NCBI GenBank assembly: GCA_019448385.1
Contig: JAGTXO010000033.1
Span: forward strand, 15,001-79,000
DNA from: Diacronema lutheri
Taxonomy: Eukaryota > Haptophyta > Pavlovophyceae > Pavlovales > Pavlovaceae
Direction of reading: 5' to 3'
DNA: 64,000 bases
In this document: positions 1-9,045 of the stretch, one piece after another
How the letters are laid out: every line of letters starts with the position of its first letter
Numbering within the stretch: the first letter of the stretch is position 1
Made by a program: the position numbers and the translations under genes
Notes under the pieces: generated by a model
The model's input: only the letters and a program-made list of their open reading frames with translations
The model's database searches: none
Told to the model about the DNA's origin: nothing

Positions 1-1627
1 GGACGCCAGCGCCAGCGGCGCACGCGACGGTGAGCGGCGGCGCGCGCGACGTGCGCGCGCGGCGGCGTGGCGCGCGCGCGCACCAGTCGATCGAGCTGAC
101 GGCCGTGCGCTGCCCGCGCGCGTCCTTGAGCGCGAGCGCGCGCAGCTGGCCCGACTTGTTCGAGAGGGACGTGCGGTCGTCCCTGCCCGCCGCCACCTCC
201 ACGTCCCAAATGCGCACCGTTGAGTCCTCGCCGGCTGTGGCGATCAGCAGCGGCTCGGCCGGGTGCCAGCGCACGCACGTGACAGCCGCGATGTGCCCCT
301 TGGTGTGCGTGAGGTCCCTCAAGTACATGTCCCCGCGCATCAGCGTGCTCAGCGCCTTGCCGTCGCGGTCCAAGAGGCGCGGCTGCGCGGACGAGCCGCC
401 CAAAATCAAATTGGACGAGGTGGGCGACCAATCAGCAGAGCGGATCTGGTAGCTGCCCAACGGCTCCTCCAGCGTGCGAAAGGGGCGCATGTCCTGCGCC
501 ATCCCATTGAAGTCGTACAGCCGAACCCCGCCGTCGAGCGATCCCGTGAGCATCCGAGCACCTGCCCCATCAAGGGCGACAACACGCACCGTCTTGCCGT
601 GCCCGCGGATGGGCACGCAGTGCGACGTGGGCAGGCGCCGTCGGAACCGGTCGAGCATCGCCGCCTCCTCCGCCGCACCCTCGTCGTCGTCATCGTCATC
701 GTCATCGTCGTGACTGCCGTCGCCCTCAGCACGCGCGCGCAAGGCAGTTGGGAGCGGCGGGCCGATGAGCTCGTCATCGCTCTCAGCGCCAGACGCGCCA
801 CTCGCCGCCAGGCCAACGGGCATGGGCGGGCCAATCAGATCGTCGTCGCCATCGTCCGCGGCCCCGTCCGCCGCCATGCTTGCTCCGATGGGGGCGCGTG
901 CGGGCGATGGCGGCGCGCCGGTGGCCGCGTCGGCCGCGCCCGTCGCGGCGACGGCGCTCGTCGGCGGGGCGGCGGGCGGCGCGGCCTTGGGCGCGTCGGG
1001 CGCAACGCCGAGCGTGGCGCCGAGGCGCGCGCCGAGCACGATCTTGCCGTGCTGCCCCTTGCGCGGCTCCTTGGGATGCGGCCCCTTGGAAGGGGCGCCC
1101 GCCGCGCCCGCGCCGCTCGCGTTGGCCGCTCGGCCAAAGGCGAGCGGTAGGCCGAGCATCTCTTGCATCTCCGCATCCGCCGCGCCCTCCACGCCGACCG
1201 TTGCCTCGGCCGTCGCGCCCTCGGGACGGCGCGCCGCGCCCTTGACGACGCGCGCCGCGGCCGCATTGTCGACCGCGCCGCCCGGCGCGCCGGTCGGCGA
1301 AACGGGGATGAGCGGCACGTCCATCGTGGTGTATTCGCGCGCGGAGTGGCCGAGCGTGATGATCACGCCGTCGAAGAGGCGCATTGGCTGGTCGGGCGCG
1401 AGCGCCTCGCCCGCGTAGCGCGTGCCGTGCACCGAGCCGAGATCGGCGATGAAGAAACTCCCGTCAGCCGTGCGCGTGATGGCGCAGTGCCGGCGCGAGA
1501 GGGACGGATGGTCGACGCAGAGATCGCTCTCGAGCGATCGGCCGACCACCCAGCGCTCCTGCCCGGCGCGCAGCTCGAGCGCCTGCATCTCCACGCCGCC
1601 CTCCTTGGCCACAAATCGCGGGGCCAT
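1..1627 (-). CDS. WDR70: FHA-domain fusion of WDR70-like WD40 protein (5' part; continues beyond window edge)
   Basis: Seen: one open exon runs from ATG at 1627 down to about 84, where TG|GTGCGCGCG makes a donor; the acceptor lies outside the window. Residues about 18-100 are an FHA domain (VVGRS, HPSLSRRHC, DLGSVHGT, then ITLGHSAREYT, closest to the NIPP1 type). A low-complexity acidic linker carries two LIGPPxP motifs typical of WDR70. From about residue 330 come WD40 repeats with WDR70 signatures (GHGKTVR, GARMLTGSLDGGVRLYDF, LLDRDG, THTKGH, EDSTVRIWDV). Family knowledge: WDR70 is a nuclear WD40 protein linked to the CUL4-DDB1 ligase and H2B ubiquitylation; an FHA domain binds phosphothreonine. 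I know of no FHA on animal WDR70, so the fusion is an unusual point. It is divergent from the TPR gene with only 26 bp between start codons. Confidence 0.85.
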   Translation of the reverse strand, partial: MAPRFVAKEGGVEMQALELRAGQERWVVGRSLESDLCVDHPSLSRRHCAITRTADGSFFIADLGSVHGTRYAGEALAPDQPMRLFDGVIITLGHSAREYTTMDVPLIPVSPTGAPGGAVDNAAAARVVKGAARRPEGATAEATVGVEGAADAEMQEMLGLPLAFGRAANASGAGAAGAPSKGPHPKEPRKGQHGKIVLGARLGATLGVAPDAPKAAPPAAPPTSAVAATGAADAATGAPPSPARAPIGASMAADGAADDGDDDLIGPPMPVGLAASGASGAESDDELIGPPLPTALRARAEGDGSHDDDDDDDDDEGAAEEAAMLDRFRRRLPTSHCVPIRGHGKTVRVVALDGAGARMLTGSLDGGVRLYDFNGMAQDMRPFRTLEEPLGSYQIRSADWSPTSSNLILGGSSAQPRLLDRDGKALSTLMRGDMYLRDLTHTKGHIAAVTCVRWHPAEPLLIATAGEDSTVRIWDVEVAAGRDDRTSLSNKSGQLRALALKDARGQRTAVSSIDWCARAPRRRARTSRAPPLTVACAAGAGV

Positions 1628-1653
1628 CGTGCGGCCGGCGGAGGCGTTCCGCG
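1628..1653. promoter_or_regulatory. 26-bp spacer between divergent start codons
   Basis: Only 26 bp separate the ATG of the WDR70-like gene (minus) from that of the TPR gene (plus). Promoter elements or 5' UTRs must overlap one or both coding starts, or the real starts lie slightly downstream. No TATA-like sequence is visible. Confidence 0.4.
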
Positions 1654-3520
1654 ATGGCGGCCACCGTGGACTACTCGCGCTGGGACTCGGTCGTCGACTC
1701 GGACGACGAGCGCGCAGCGACGAAGCAGCGCGAGGACAAGTTGGCGGCGGAGCAGCGGAAGGCGCTCGCCGCCAAGGCGCCCAAGCCGCCAAAGGTCGAC
1801 TGGTCCAAGATCAAGCTCGACGACCCGACGACGCTCGGTGCGCGACCGCGCGTGCGCGCGCCGTCGCGCGCGCCGCGCGCGCGGCGCCTCAGCCGGGCGT
1901 CGATGCGCACTGCGCGCGCAGGCGACCTGCCGGAGGGCATGGCCGGCTACATGAAGGCCATGTCGTGCGGGCAGTTTGGCGCCGCGAAGAACAAGGTGCG
2001 CGCGCGCGCCGCCGCTGCCGCCGCCGAGCGCGGCGTGCCCGCGCCGCGCGAGCGACGGCTCGCGGCATGGCGCGGCCGCCCGATCGTCGCCGCCGCGGCC
2101 GTGCGCTTCGTGTATCCGCCTGCTCGCACCCATCTCCCCGCCGCACCACCCGGCTGTGGCTCGCAGGCCAAGTACAAGCTGCCCGAGACGGCGGAGGAGA
2201 AGCGGGGCAAGGCGGCGGAGGCGGCTGCGCTCAAGGAGCGGGGCAATGCGCTCTACATGCAGGGCGAGCGGTTCGAGGCGGCCAAGCTGTACGAGCAGGC
2301 GGTGCTCAAGTTCGACTGGTACTCGGACGCGATTGCCGACGAGGAGGAGCGCGCCATCGTGCTGCCTACCAAGGTGGTGTGTCACCTCAACCTGTGCCTC
2401 GTCTCGCTGCAGCTCGGCAACCACCAGCATGCCGTCGTGCACGCGACGCAGGCGCTGCGGCACGAGCCCGACAACGCCAAGGCGCTCTTCCGCCGGGGCG
2501 TCTGTCACACGCACCTCGGTCAGCTCTGCGAGGCGAAGGCCGACCTGCTCAGGGCGCGGCAGCTGATGCCAACCGACCGCAAGCTGAGCGACGCTCTCGC
2601 CAAGCTGCGCGTGCGTGCGGCTGCGCGGCCGTCTCTGCTCCCTCGCTGCGCCTGCGCGCCACACCGCCACCGCCGCGGCCGGCCGTTCTGCAGGCGGGTA
2701 GCGTCCGCCGCCTACCCGCAAAACGTAAAAGGATGCCCGTGCGCCCCCCTCCGCCCCCCCTTCCCCTTCCCCTTTCCCCTTTCCCCTTCCCCTTTCCCTC
2801 CCCCTTCCCCTCCCCCTTCCCTTTCCCCTTTCCCCTTTCCCCCTTCCCCTTTCTCCTTTCCCCTTCCAGCTCGCCATCGATGCGTACAACCGCTCGTCGC
2901 GCGTGCTCAGTCGGCGGATGGTCGACGCGCTCGCCCTCCCCGATGAGGACGGCACGGTCGACGGCACGGTCGACGGCACGGTCGACGGTATGGGCGGCGC
3001 GCGCACGGACGACGGTGCAATCGACGACGACGACGACGAGGCCTGCGATGGCGGCGCGGGCCGTGCGGGCAGCGTTGGCGATGGTGACGGTGGCCTTGAG
3101 GGCAATGCCGGCCCCGAGGCAGCCTCAGCGGGCAGCGGCGCGCACGCGCGTGCGGCCACCAGCTGTGCGCCCGTGCCTGCCGACACGGCTGCAGAGCGCT
3201 CGGCCGTGCACTCGGACGAGCGCGCAGTCGTCGAGCCGCTGTGCGACGGGGGCACCGGAGAAGCCGCGGCCGCAGTGGGCCTCGGAGGAGGGCTGCCGCC
3301 CGTGGACGTGCCCGACGCATACGCGTGCGCAGACTGCGCGCGAGGCGGTGGCCGCGCCGTGCTGCATCCGCGCCTTGGCCCGATCTGCGCGAGCTGTCGG
3401 CTGGTACTTTGCACCGCGATCGGCGACTTTGAGTCAGTCAACCCCGCCGTCGTCGCCGCCACCCGCCGTCACTGTGAGTCTGCGCCCGGCGCTGCACCGC
3501 CCGAGGCTTCCGGCCCCTAG
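1654..3520 (+). CDS. TPR co-chaperone-like protein, Cys-containing tail
   Basis: Exons 1654-1837, 1922-1995, 2167-2610 and 2870-3520 join in phase to 450 aa. Introns 1 and 2 start GTGCGCG; intron 3 carries a long CCCTTT tract before CAG at 2869. Residues about 104-222 form three TPRs of the FKBP/CHIP/HSP90-co-chaperone kind. The carboxylate-clamp positions are visible: KERGN, an Asn in HLNLCLV, and KALFRRG. That pattern binds the EEVD tail of HSP70/HSP90 (family knowledge). No peptidyl-prolyl isomerase or J domain is present. The last exon is acidic and Gly-rich, with a TVDG triplet repeat and a late CADC...CASC motif that could be a small zinc site (inference). Client and partner are unknown. 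Confidence 0.75.
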
Positions 3521-3532
3521 ACGCAAAGCATG

Positions 3533-3700
3533 CCCGAGGAGCAGAAGCTTGCAGGCTAGACCCTCAGAGGTGCACGCTAACACCTCAGAGCAGGTACTCG
3601 TCACGTTGGCGCTGCACCACCCGAGGAGCAGCAGCTTGCAGGCTAGACCCTCAGAGGTGCACGCTAACACCTCAGAGCAGGTACTCGTCACGTTGGCGCC
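3533..3700. repeat. Two-copy tandem repeat, 87-bp period, in a convergent 3' region
   Basis: The block starting at about 3547 recurs at 3634, nearly identical over more than 60 bp (gcttgcaggctagaccctca opens both copies). It lies between the stops of the TPR gene (3520) and the coiled-coil gene (3672), so the second copy supplies the last codons and stop of the minus-strand gene. Confidence 0.9.
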
Positions 3701-6386
3701 AGCCCGTCGGCGTGGGCGCGAGCGCGCGCGCGCCCGGCAATGCGGCGGCGGCTGAGGCGCACGCGCAGCCAAGCCCACCCACGTAGCCGCCGCTCGCGCG
3801 CGCCAGCGCGCCGAGCTGCTCGTCGCCGCCGCCGTCGATGCTCGAAGCGCGCGCCGCGTGCGTGCGCTCGCGCTCGAGCCACGCGCAGCGCTCGCGCCAG
3901 CGGCTCGCATCGCGCTCGAGCGCGTCGAGCGCGTCCTTCGCGCTCGCCATCCCTTCGCGGTGCGCCGCGCGGATCGCGTCGAGTTCGTCCTCAGCGGCGC
4001 GGCGCTGCGCGGGAAGCTCGGTCGAGAGCAGTGCGGCCGTCTGCGCCAACGCCTTCTCCGCCTCGGCGCGCGCCGCCTCCGCATGCGCGCGGCACGCGCG
4101 CGCGTCGGCGCACGCGTCCGCCTCGGCCGCGCGCGTGCGGCCGAGCTCTTCGCGCGTCTCGCGCAGCTCGGCGAGCGCGGCGGCGCGCGCGCCGTCGGCG
4201 GCGCGCGCCGCGTCGGCTGCGCGCTGCGCGCCCGCTAGCGCGGCAACAAGCTCGGCGCGCCATTGCGCGGCCTGCGCGCCGAGCTGCTCCTGCGCCGCAG
4301 CGATCGCTGCCGCCTCGCGCGCACGCGCGTCACGCGCAGCGGCGGCCGCGTCTGTGGCCTCCGCCTGGAGCGCGGCGTCACGCTCGTGCTCGCGCGCGCG
4401 CGCGTCGGCTGCCGCTCGCCGCTCGGCTGCGAGCGCGCCCTCCGCCGCCGCGCGCGCGCCGTGCGCGCCGTCGAGCGCGGCGCGCAGCGCGCGCGCGTCC
4501 GCCATCTCGCGCAGCGCGCGCGCGCGCTCGTCCGCGGCGCGTGCACCGGCGGTGGCGGCCGCGGCCTCGGCCGCGCGCAGTTCACGCCGCAATGCGTCGA
4601 TCGCCGCCGCCGCGCCCGCAGCGGCCGCGCCGCCCCACCCGCCGTCGGCCGCGGCGGCGAGCGGCGGCGCCGCCGCCGTCGCGTGCGCTTCTGCGCCCGC
4701 GCGCGCGGCGCGCGCCTCTGCGCGCGCCTCGTCGCGCGCGCGCTCGGCGTCAGCGAGCGCGCCGCGCAGCGCTGCGGCCTCCGCCTCCGCCGCCGCCAGC
4801 GCCTCTGGCGCACGCGAGGCGGCGGCGAGCGCCGCGCGCGCGGCGGCCGCGTCGGCGCGCGCGGCGTCGGCGGCTGCGCTCGCGCGCGCGCGCGAGATCT
4901 CGGCAGCGGCGGCGGCGGCTGCGAACTCGTCGAGCTGGATGCGCACGGCGAGGGGCGGCGGCGCGCCACCACCACCACCACCACCACCACCACCACCACC
5001 GCCACCACCGCCACCACCGCCACCACCGCCACCACCGCCACCATTGCCACCATTGCCACCACCTTCGGCCTCATCCGAGCCGTCGGCCACGCGGCCGAGC
5101 GGCGACGGCTGCGGCTGCGCGCGCGCGTGCGCCGCCGCCGCCGCCTCGCCGAGGGCGCGACGCGCCGCGGCCTCGTAGGCGGCGAGGATGGCGCGCGCCT
5201 CGCGCAGACACCGCTCGCGCGTCTCCGAGCGCGCGGCTGCGACGGCCGCGGCGACGGCGGCGGCGGACGCCGACTCGCCGCCGTCGCCCGCGCGCGCGGG
5301 CGTCTGCGTGTGCGCGCTCGCGCTCGGGGCGGTGGCGGCGGCGGCGCGGCCTGACGACGGATCAGCCGCCGCGTGCAGCTGCAGCTGCAGCGCGTCCATC
5401 GCACGCCGCTCGAGCGCGTGCAGCCGCCGCTCGAACGAAACGGCCGGCAGATCGGCGAGCGGAGAACGCACGAATGCCGCACCTTCCGACGGCGCGCCGC
5501 GCTCGCACGACGCGGACGGGGAGGGCATGGCGAGGGCAAACGGCGCAGGCGTGTCAACGGCCGGGCTCGATCCCGCACCTCCGCCCGCCGCGCCGAGCGC
5601 GCGCGGCGCGCGGCGCGAGCGGCGCGCCGCATCGGCGTCAGCGGCGGCTTCGGCCGCCGCCGCCTCCGCCTCGGACGCGGCGGCGTCGGCGGCGGCGAGC
5701 GAGCGGCGGCAGAGCGCAAGCGTCGCGGCGGTGGCCTCCTCGCGTTCGCACCACACCGCCTCGCTGCGAATGTGCGCCGCCACCGCCTCGTTTCGCTCGC
5801 GCTCGCGCGCCGCCCGCTCGTCGAGCAGCTCGGCGCGCGCGGCCTCGAGCTGCGCGCGCAGCCCGGAAGGGCCATCGAGCAGCTCGCGCGCGGCGGCGAG
5901 ATCGCCGGCATCGCGGCGTAGCAACTCAAGCTCCGCCTCGCCGCCCTCCGCCTGCGCCTGCCACCGCCACGCCGTCTGCCGCGCGTCGTCGCGCGCCGCC
6001 TCGGCGGCGAGCAGCGCGTCGCGCAGCCGCTCGCACTCACGCTGCGCACCCGCCGCCTCGTCCGCGGCCGCGTGCATCTTGGCGCGGAGCTCGGTGGCGA
6101 GCGCACTCGCCCCCTCGTGCGCCGCCGCGCGCGCGAGCGCGGCGTCCGCCGCCGCCCACGCGTCCGCCGCGTCCGCCGCGGCGCCGTCGCGCGCGCGCTC
6201 GGCGCGCGCGAGCCGCTGCAGCCACTCGTCGTTGCGCAGCGCCTGCTCGGCGACGACGCGCTCGCGGCCCCAGCCGTCACGCGCCCACGAATAGCCGCCG
6301 TCCGCCTCGCCACCCGGCGGCGGCGGCGGCGCCAGCGCGCACGCCGACGGCGCCGGGCCCGCGTGGCCCCACCACGGCGCAGCCAT
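3672..6386 (-). CDS. Large Ala/Glu/Arg-rich coiled-coil protein
   Basis: A single open frame of 904 aa from ATG 6386; an in-frame ATG at 6440 would add 18 residues but would overlap the start of the divergent SET gene. Nearly the whole protein is Ala-rich heptad-like helix with charged residues, broken by a proline-rich stretch and a poly-Gly run of about 26 residues (GGN/GGT tract near 4965-5055). No catalytic domain, membrane segment or signal peptide is visible. Long coiled coils of this kind are often cytoskeletal, centrosomal or scaffolding (general knowledge only). GC-rich DNA keeps all six frames open here, so codon evidence is weak; support comes from the continuous heptad composition and the paired promoter. 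Confidence 0.55.
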   Translation of the reverse strand: MAAPWWGHAGPAPSACALAPPPPPGGEADGGYSWARDGWGRERVVAEQALRNDEWLQRLARAERARDGAAADAADAWAAADAALARAAAHEGASALATELRAKMHAAADEAAGAQRECERLRDALLAAEAARDDARQTAWRWQAQAEGGEAELELLRRDAGDLAAARELLDGPSGLRAQLEAARAELLDERAARERERNEAVAAHIRSEAVWCEREEATAATLALCRRSLAAADAAASEAEAAAAEAAADADAARRSRRAPRALGAAGGGAGSSPAVDTPAPFALAMPSPSASCERGAPSEGAAFVRSPLADLPAVSFERRLHALERRAMDALQLQLHAAADPSSGRAAAATAPSASAHTQTPARAGDGGESASAAAVAAAVAAARSETRERCLREARAILAAYEAAARRALGEAAAAAHARAQPQPSPLGRVADGSDEAEGGGNGGNGGGGGGGGGGGGGGGGGGGGGGGGGGAPPPLAVRIQLDEFAAAAAAAEISRARASAAADAARADAAAARAALAAASRAPEALAAAEAEAAALRGALADAERARDEARAEARAARAGAEAHATAAAPPLAAAADGGWGGAAAAGAAAAIDALRRELRAAEAAAATAGARAADERARALREMADARALRAALDGAHGARAAAEGALAAERRAAADARAREHERDAALQAEATDAAAAARDARAREAAAIAAAQEQLGAQAAQWRAELVAALAGAQRAADAARAADGARAAALAELRETREELGRTRAAEADACADARACRAHAEAARAEAEKALAQTAALLSTELPAQRRAAEDELDAIRAAHREGMASAKDALDALERDASRWRERCAWLERERTHAARASSIDGGGDEQLGALARASGGYVGGLGCACASAAAALPGARALAPTPTGWRQRDEYLL

Positions 6387-6438
6387 GGTTCGAATTATTT
6401 CGCGCCCAAAAATGTGCGCCGTGCGAGTCGCCCCCAGC
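6387..6438. promoter_or_regulatory. Bidirectional promoter with E2F-like site
   Basis: A 52-bp spacer between the coiled-coil gene (ATG 6386) and the SET-JmjC gene (ATG 6439). It is AT-richer than its surroundings and contains TTTCGCGCC at 6398-6406, matching the E2F consensus TTTSSCGC. An upstream ATG at 6385 is in frame with the SET gene and overlaps the minus-strand start, so I prefer the starts at 6386 and 6439. Confidence 0.4.
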
Positions 6439-9012
6439 ATGCCGCCGCCCGACGACGGCGCATCGTCCAGCGTGCGCGCGCACTTGCCGCCCGTGTACGT
6501 GGACGTGCAGGCGAGTGGCGCGGGCTCCTTCTTCTACGCCGCCGACGGTGCGCGCGAGGTTATCGAGTACGACGGTGATGCGGCCGGCCTCGCGATGCAC
6601 GTGCCGTACGAGCTGCTCGAGCCATTCGTCGTCGACGCCGGCACTGGCCTCGGGCTTCGCTGCCGCAGGCCGATCCGGCGCGGCGAGCACATCGTCGAGT
6701 TTGTGGGCGAGGTGCTCGACGATGTTGAGGTCCGCCGCGCCGTGCCACCCGCCGCGCCGTGCCGCGCGCCTCACGGCTGCGTCGCGTACGCGCCTCGCCC
6801 ACGCGGCGTGCAGGTTCGCGCGCGGTACGACGAGGCGGTGCCTCTGCGCGAAGCGCACTACCTGATGAGCCTCGGCGACAACGCCACATTGCAGGCCAAG
6901 CTCCGCCGCGGCGACACGAGCCTCGGCGACTCGGAGCTCTTCGTCGACCAGGCGGTGTGCGGCAACCACGCGCGATTCGCGAACGACGAGGAGGAGAATC
7001 CAAATGTGGCCGTCGCCTATTGGCCGCCGCCGCCGCGCCCAGGTGCGCCGCGCGAGCCGGGCCGCGCGCGCGACGAGGCTTGAAGGCCTGTCGCCTTCCC
7101 GCATCCGCCCATCCCCGCGCGTGCCGGCGCCGCCTTCCCGCGCGCGCGCGCGGCGTCACGGCGCCTGCGCGCGAGCCGCGTTCCAACAGCGGCGAGCGCT
7201 CGCCTTCGCCGGTGTCGCGGCTGTGCCAGGCGAGGAGGTTGCGCAACGGCAGATGCTGCCGCGTCGAGCTTTCCTCGTGGCCGTGTGCGACGTGCCCGCG
7301 CTCACCGAGTTGCGCTACTCGTACGGCGCGCACTACGACAGGTGCGGCCGGGGGCGGATGGGCGGGTGGGCGGGTGGGCGGATGCGCGGGCGGGCGGGTG
7401 CGCGTGTGAGCGGGGGTGGGTGGGCGACAATGAGTTTGCGGCGCGGGCGGATGGGCAGGGGGTGGGCATGTGACGGAGTCGTTGGATGGGTAAGGGGGGG
7501 GGGGGTGATCTCACTGAGCCGCGTGTCCTCGGGGGGTGATCTCACTGAGCCGCGTGTCCTCGGGGGGTGATCTCACTGAGCCGCGTGTCCTCGGGGGGTG
7601 ATCTCACTGAGCCGCGTGTCCTCGGGGAGTGATCTCACTGAGCCGCGTGTCCTCGGGGGGTGATCTCACTGAGCCGCGTGTCCTCGGGGGGTGATCTCAC
7701 TGAGCCGCGTGTCCTCGCGTGTGCGCGTCGCAGGTTTTGGAAGCGCAAAAATGTGCCGCGCATTGCCGCCCAGCTCGTGCGCCAGCTCATGCGGCCTGAC
7801 GTGGCTGGCCGCCCTTCCGGTGTCAGCCACGATGGCGGGGCGGCGCAGCTGCGAGCCGCGAGCGCGCAGTTGGCACAACGCGTGCAACCCAACGGCATTG
7901 TGCAACCCAACGGCATTGTGCAACCCAACGGCATTGTGCAACCCAACGGCATTGTGCAACCCAACGGCATTGTGCAACCCAACGGCATTGTGCAACCCAA
8001 CGGCATTGTGCAACCCAACGGCATTGTGCAACCCAACGGCATTGTGCAACCCAACGGCATTGTGCAACCCAACGGCATTGTGCAACCCAACGGCATTGTG
8101 CAACCCAACGGCATTGTGCAACCCAACGGCATTGTGCAACCCAACGGCATTGTGCAACCCAACGGCATTGTGCAACCCAACGGCATTGTGCAACCCAACG
8201 GCATTGTGCAACCCAACGGCATTGTGCAACCCAACGGCATTGTGCAACCCAACGGCGCACTGCCCGCACCCGTCGCGGCCCCTGCGCCGTGCAAGCAGGC
8301 GACGCGGGTCGCCGCGGAGGTGGCGCGGGCGGACGCCGAGCTTCGCGCTCTGCCCGTCGCACCGACCCTCCGGCCGACCGCAGCTGAGTGGGCGGAGCCG
8401 CTTGCCTTCATCGCGCGCCACCAGGCGCGTCGCGCTGCGTCGCCGCGCCGCGCCGCGCCGCGCAGCGCCGCCATGCTGATTTTGTGTTGGGCCGCCATGC
8501 CGCGCAGCGCCGCCATGCTGATTTTGTTTTGGGCGCCATGCTGATAGGCCTGTGCGCGCGCCGCGCGCCGCCGCGCTCCGGCGTGTGTGCAGCTCGCGCT
8601 GTGCAAGTTTGGCATCGCCAAGATCGTGCCGCCCACCGGCTGCGCGCACCCCATGGCCCTCCCACCCGACAACGCGCTCCGCTTCCACGCGCAGCCGCAG
8701 CTCGTCGGCGCGGCGCTGAGGACGAAACGGCCGGCTATTTTGGGGAAGAAACGGCCGGCCATGCTGGGGACGAAACGGCCGAGACCACTGCCCATAGGGC
8801 CAGGCGATGGCGGTTGCACGCTCGCGCCGCCCGGCCCGGCCGCGGGCTGGCAGCGCGCGGCCGACGCCATTCGCAGCGCGTGTCCGCCGCGCGAGGCTGC
8901 GCCGCGCGAACCTTCCCCGCCGCCATCGCACCACTTCATCGCTTACGACCCACCGAGGTCAGGTCGGCAGTCGTGGTCGCTTGCCGAGTGGAAGCAGGTG
9001 CGCACACCCAGC

Positions 9013-9045
<33 letters not shown>

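Noticed and set aside
6383-6400. ggttcgaatt as a tRNA T-loop
   Set aside because: No acceptor stem, D-arm or anticodon arm can be drawn around it; it sits in a promoter and start codon.
3740-6865. Very long Arg/Pro-rich plus-strand open frame opposite the coiled-coil gene
   Set aside because: Composition is that of an antisense GC-rich frame (poly-Arg, poly-His from the GGN tract); it has no family signature and crosses the SET gene start.
7502-8259. Possible CRISPR-like array
   Set aside because: Repeats are head-to-tail with no spacers, and the setting is a eukaryotic intron and exon.
7635-8939. Minus-strand frames with repeated GLHNAV or CTMPLG peptides
   Set aside because: They are the reverse reading of the 18-bp VQPNGI array; only the plus frame is continuous with the SET and JmjN exons.
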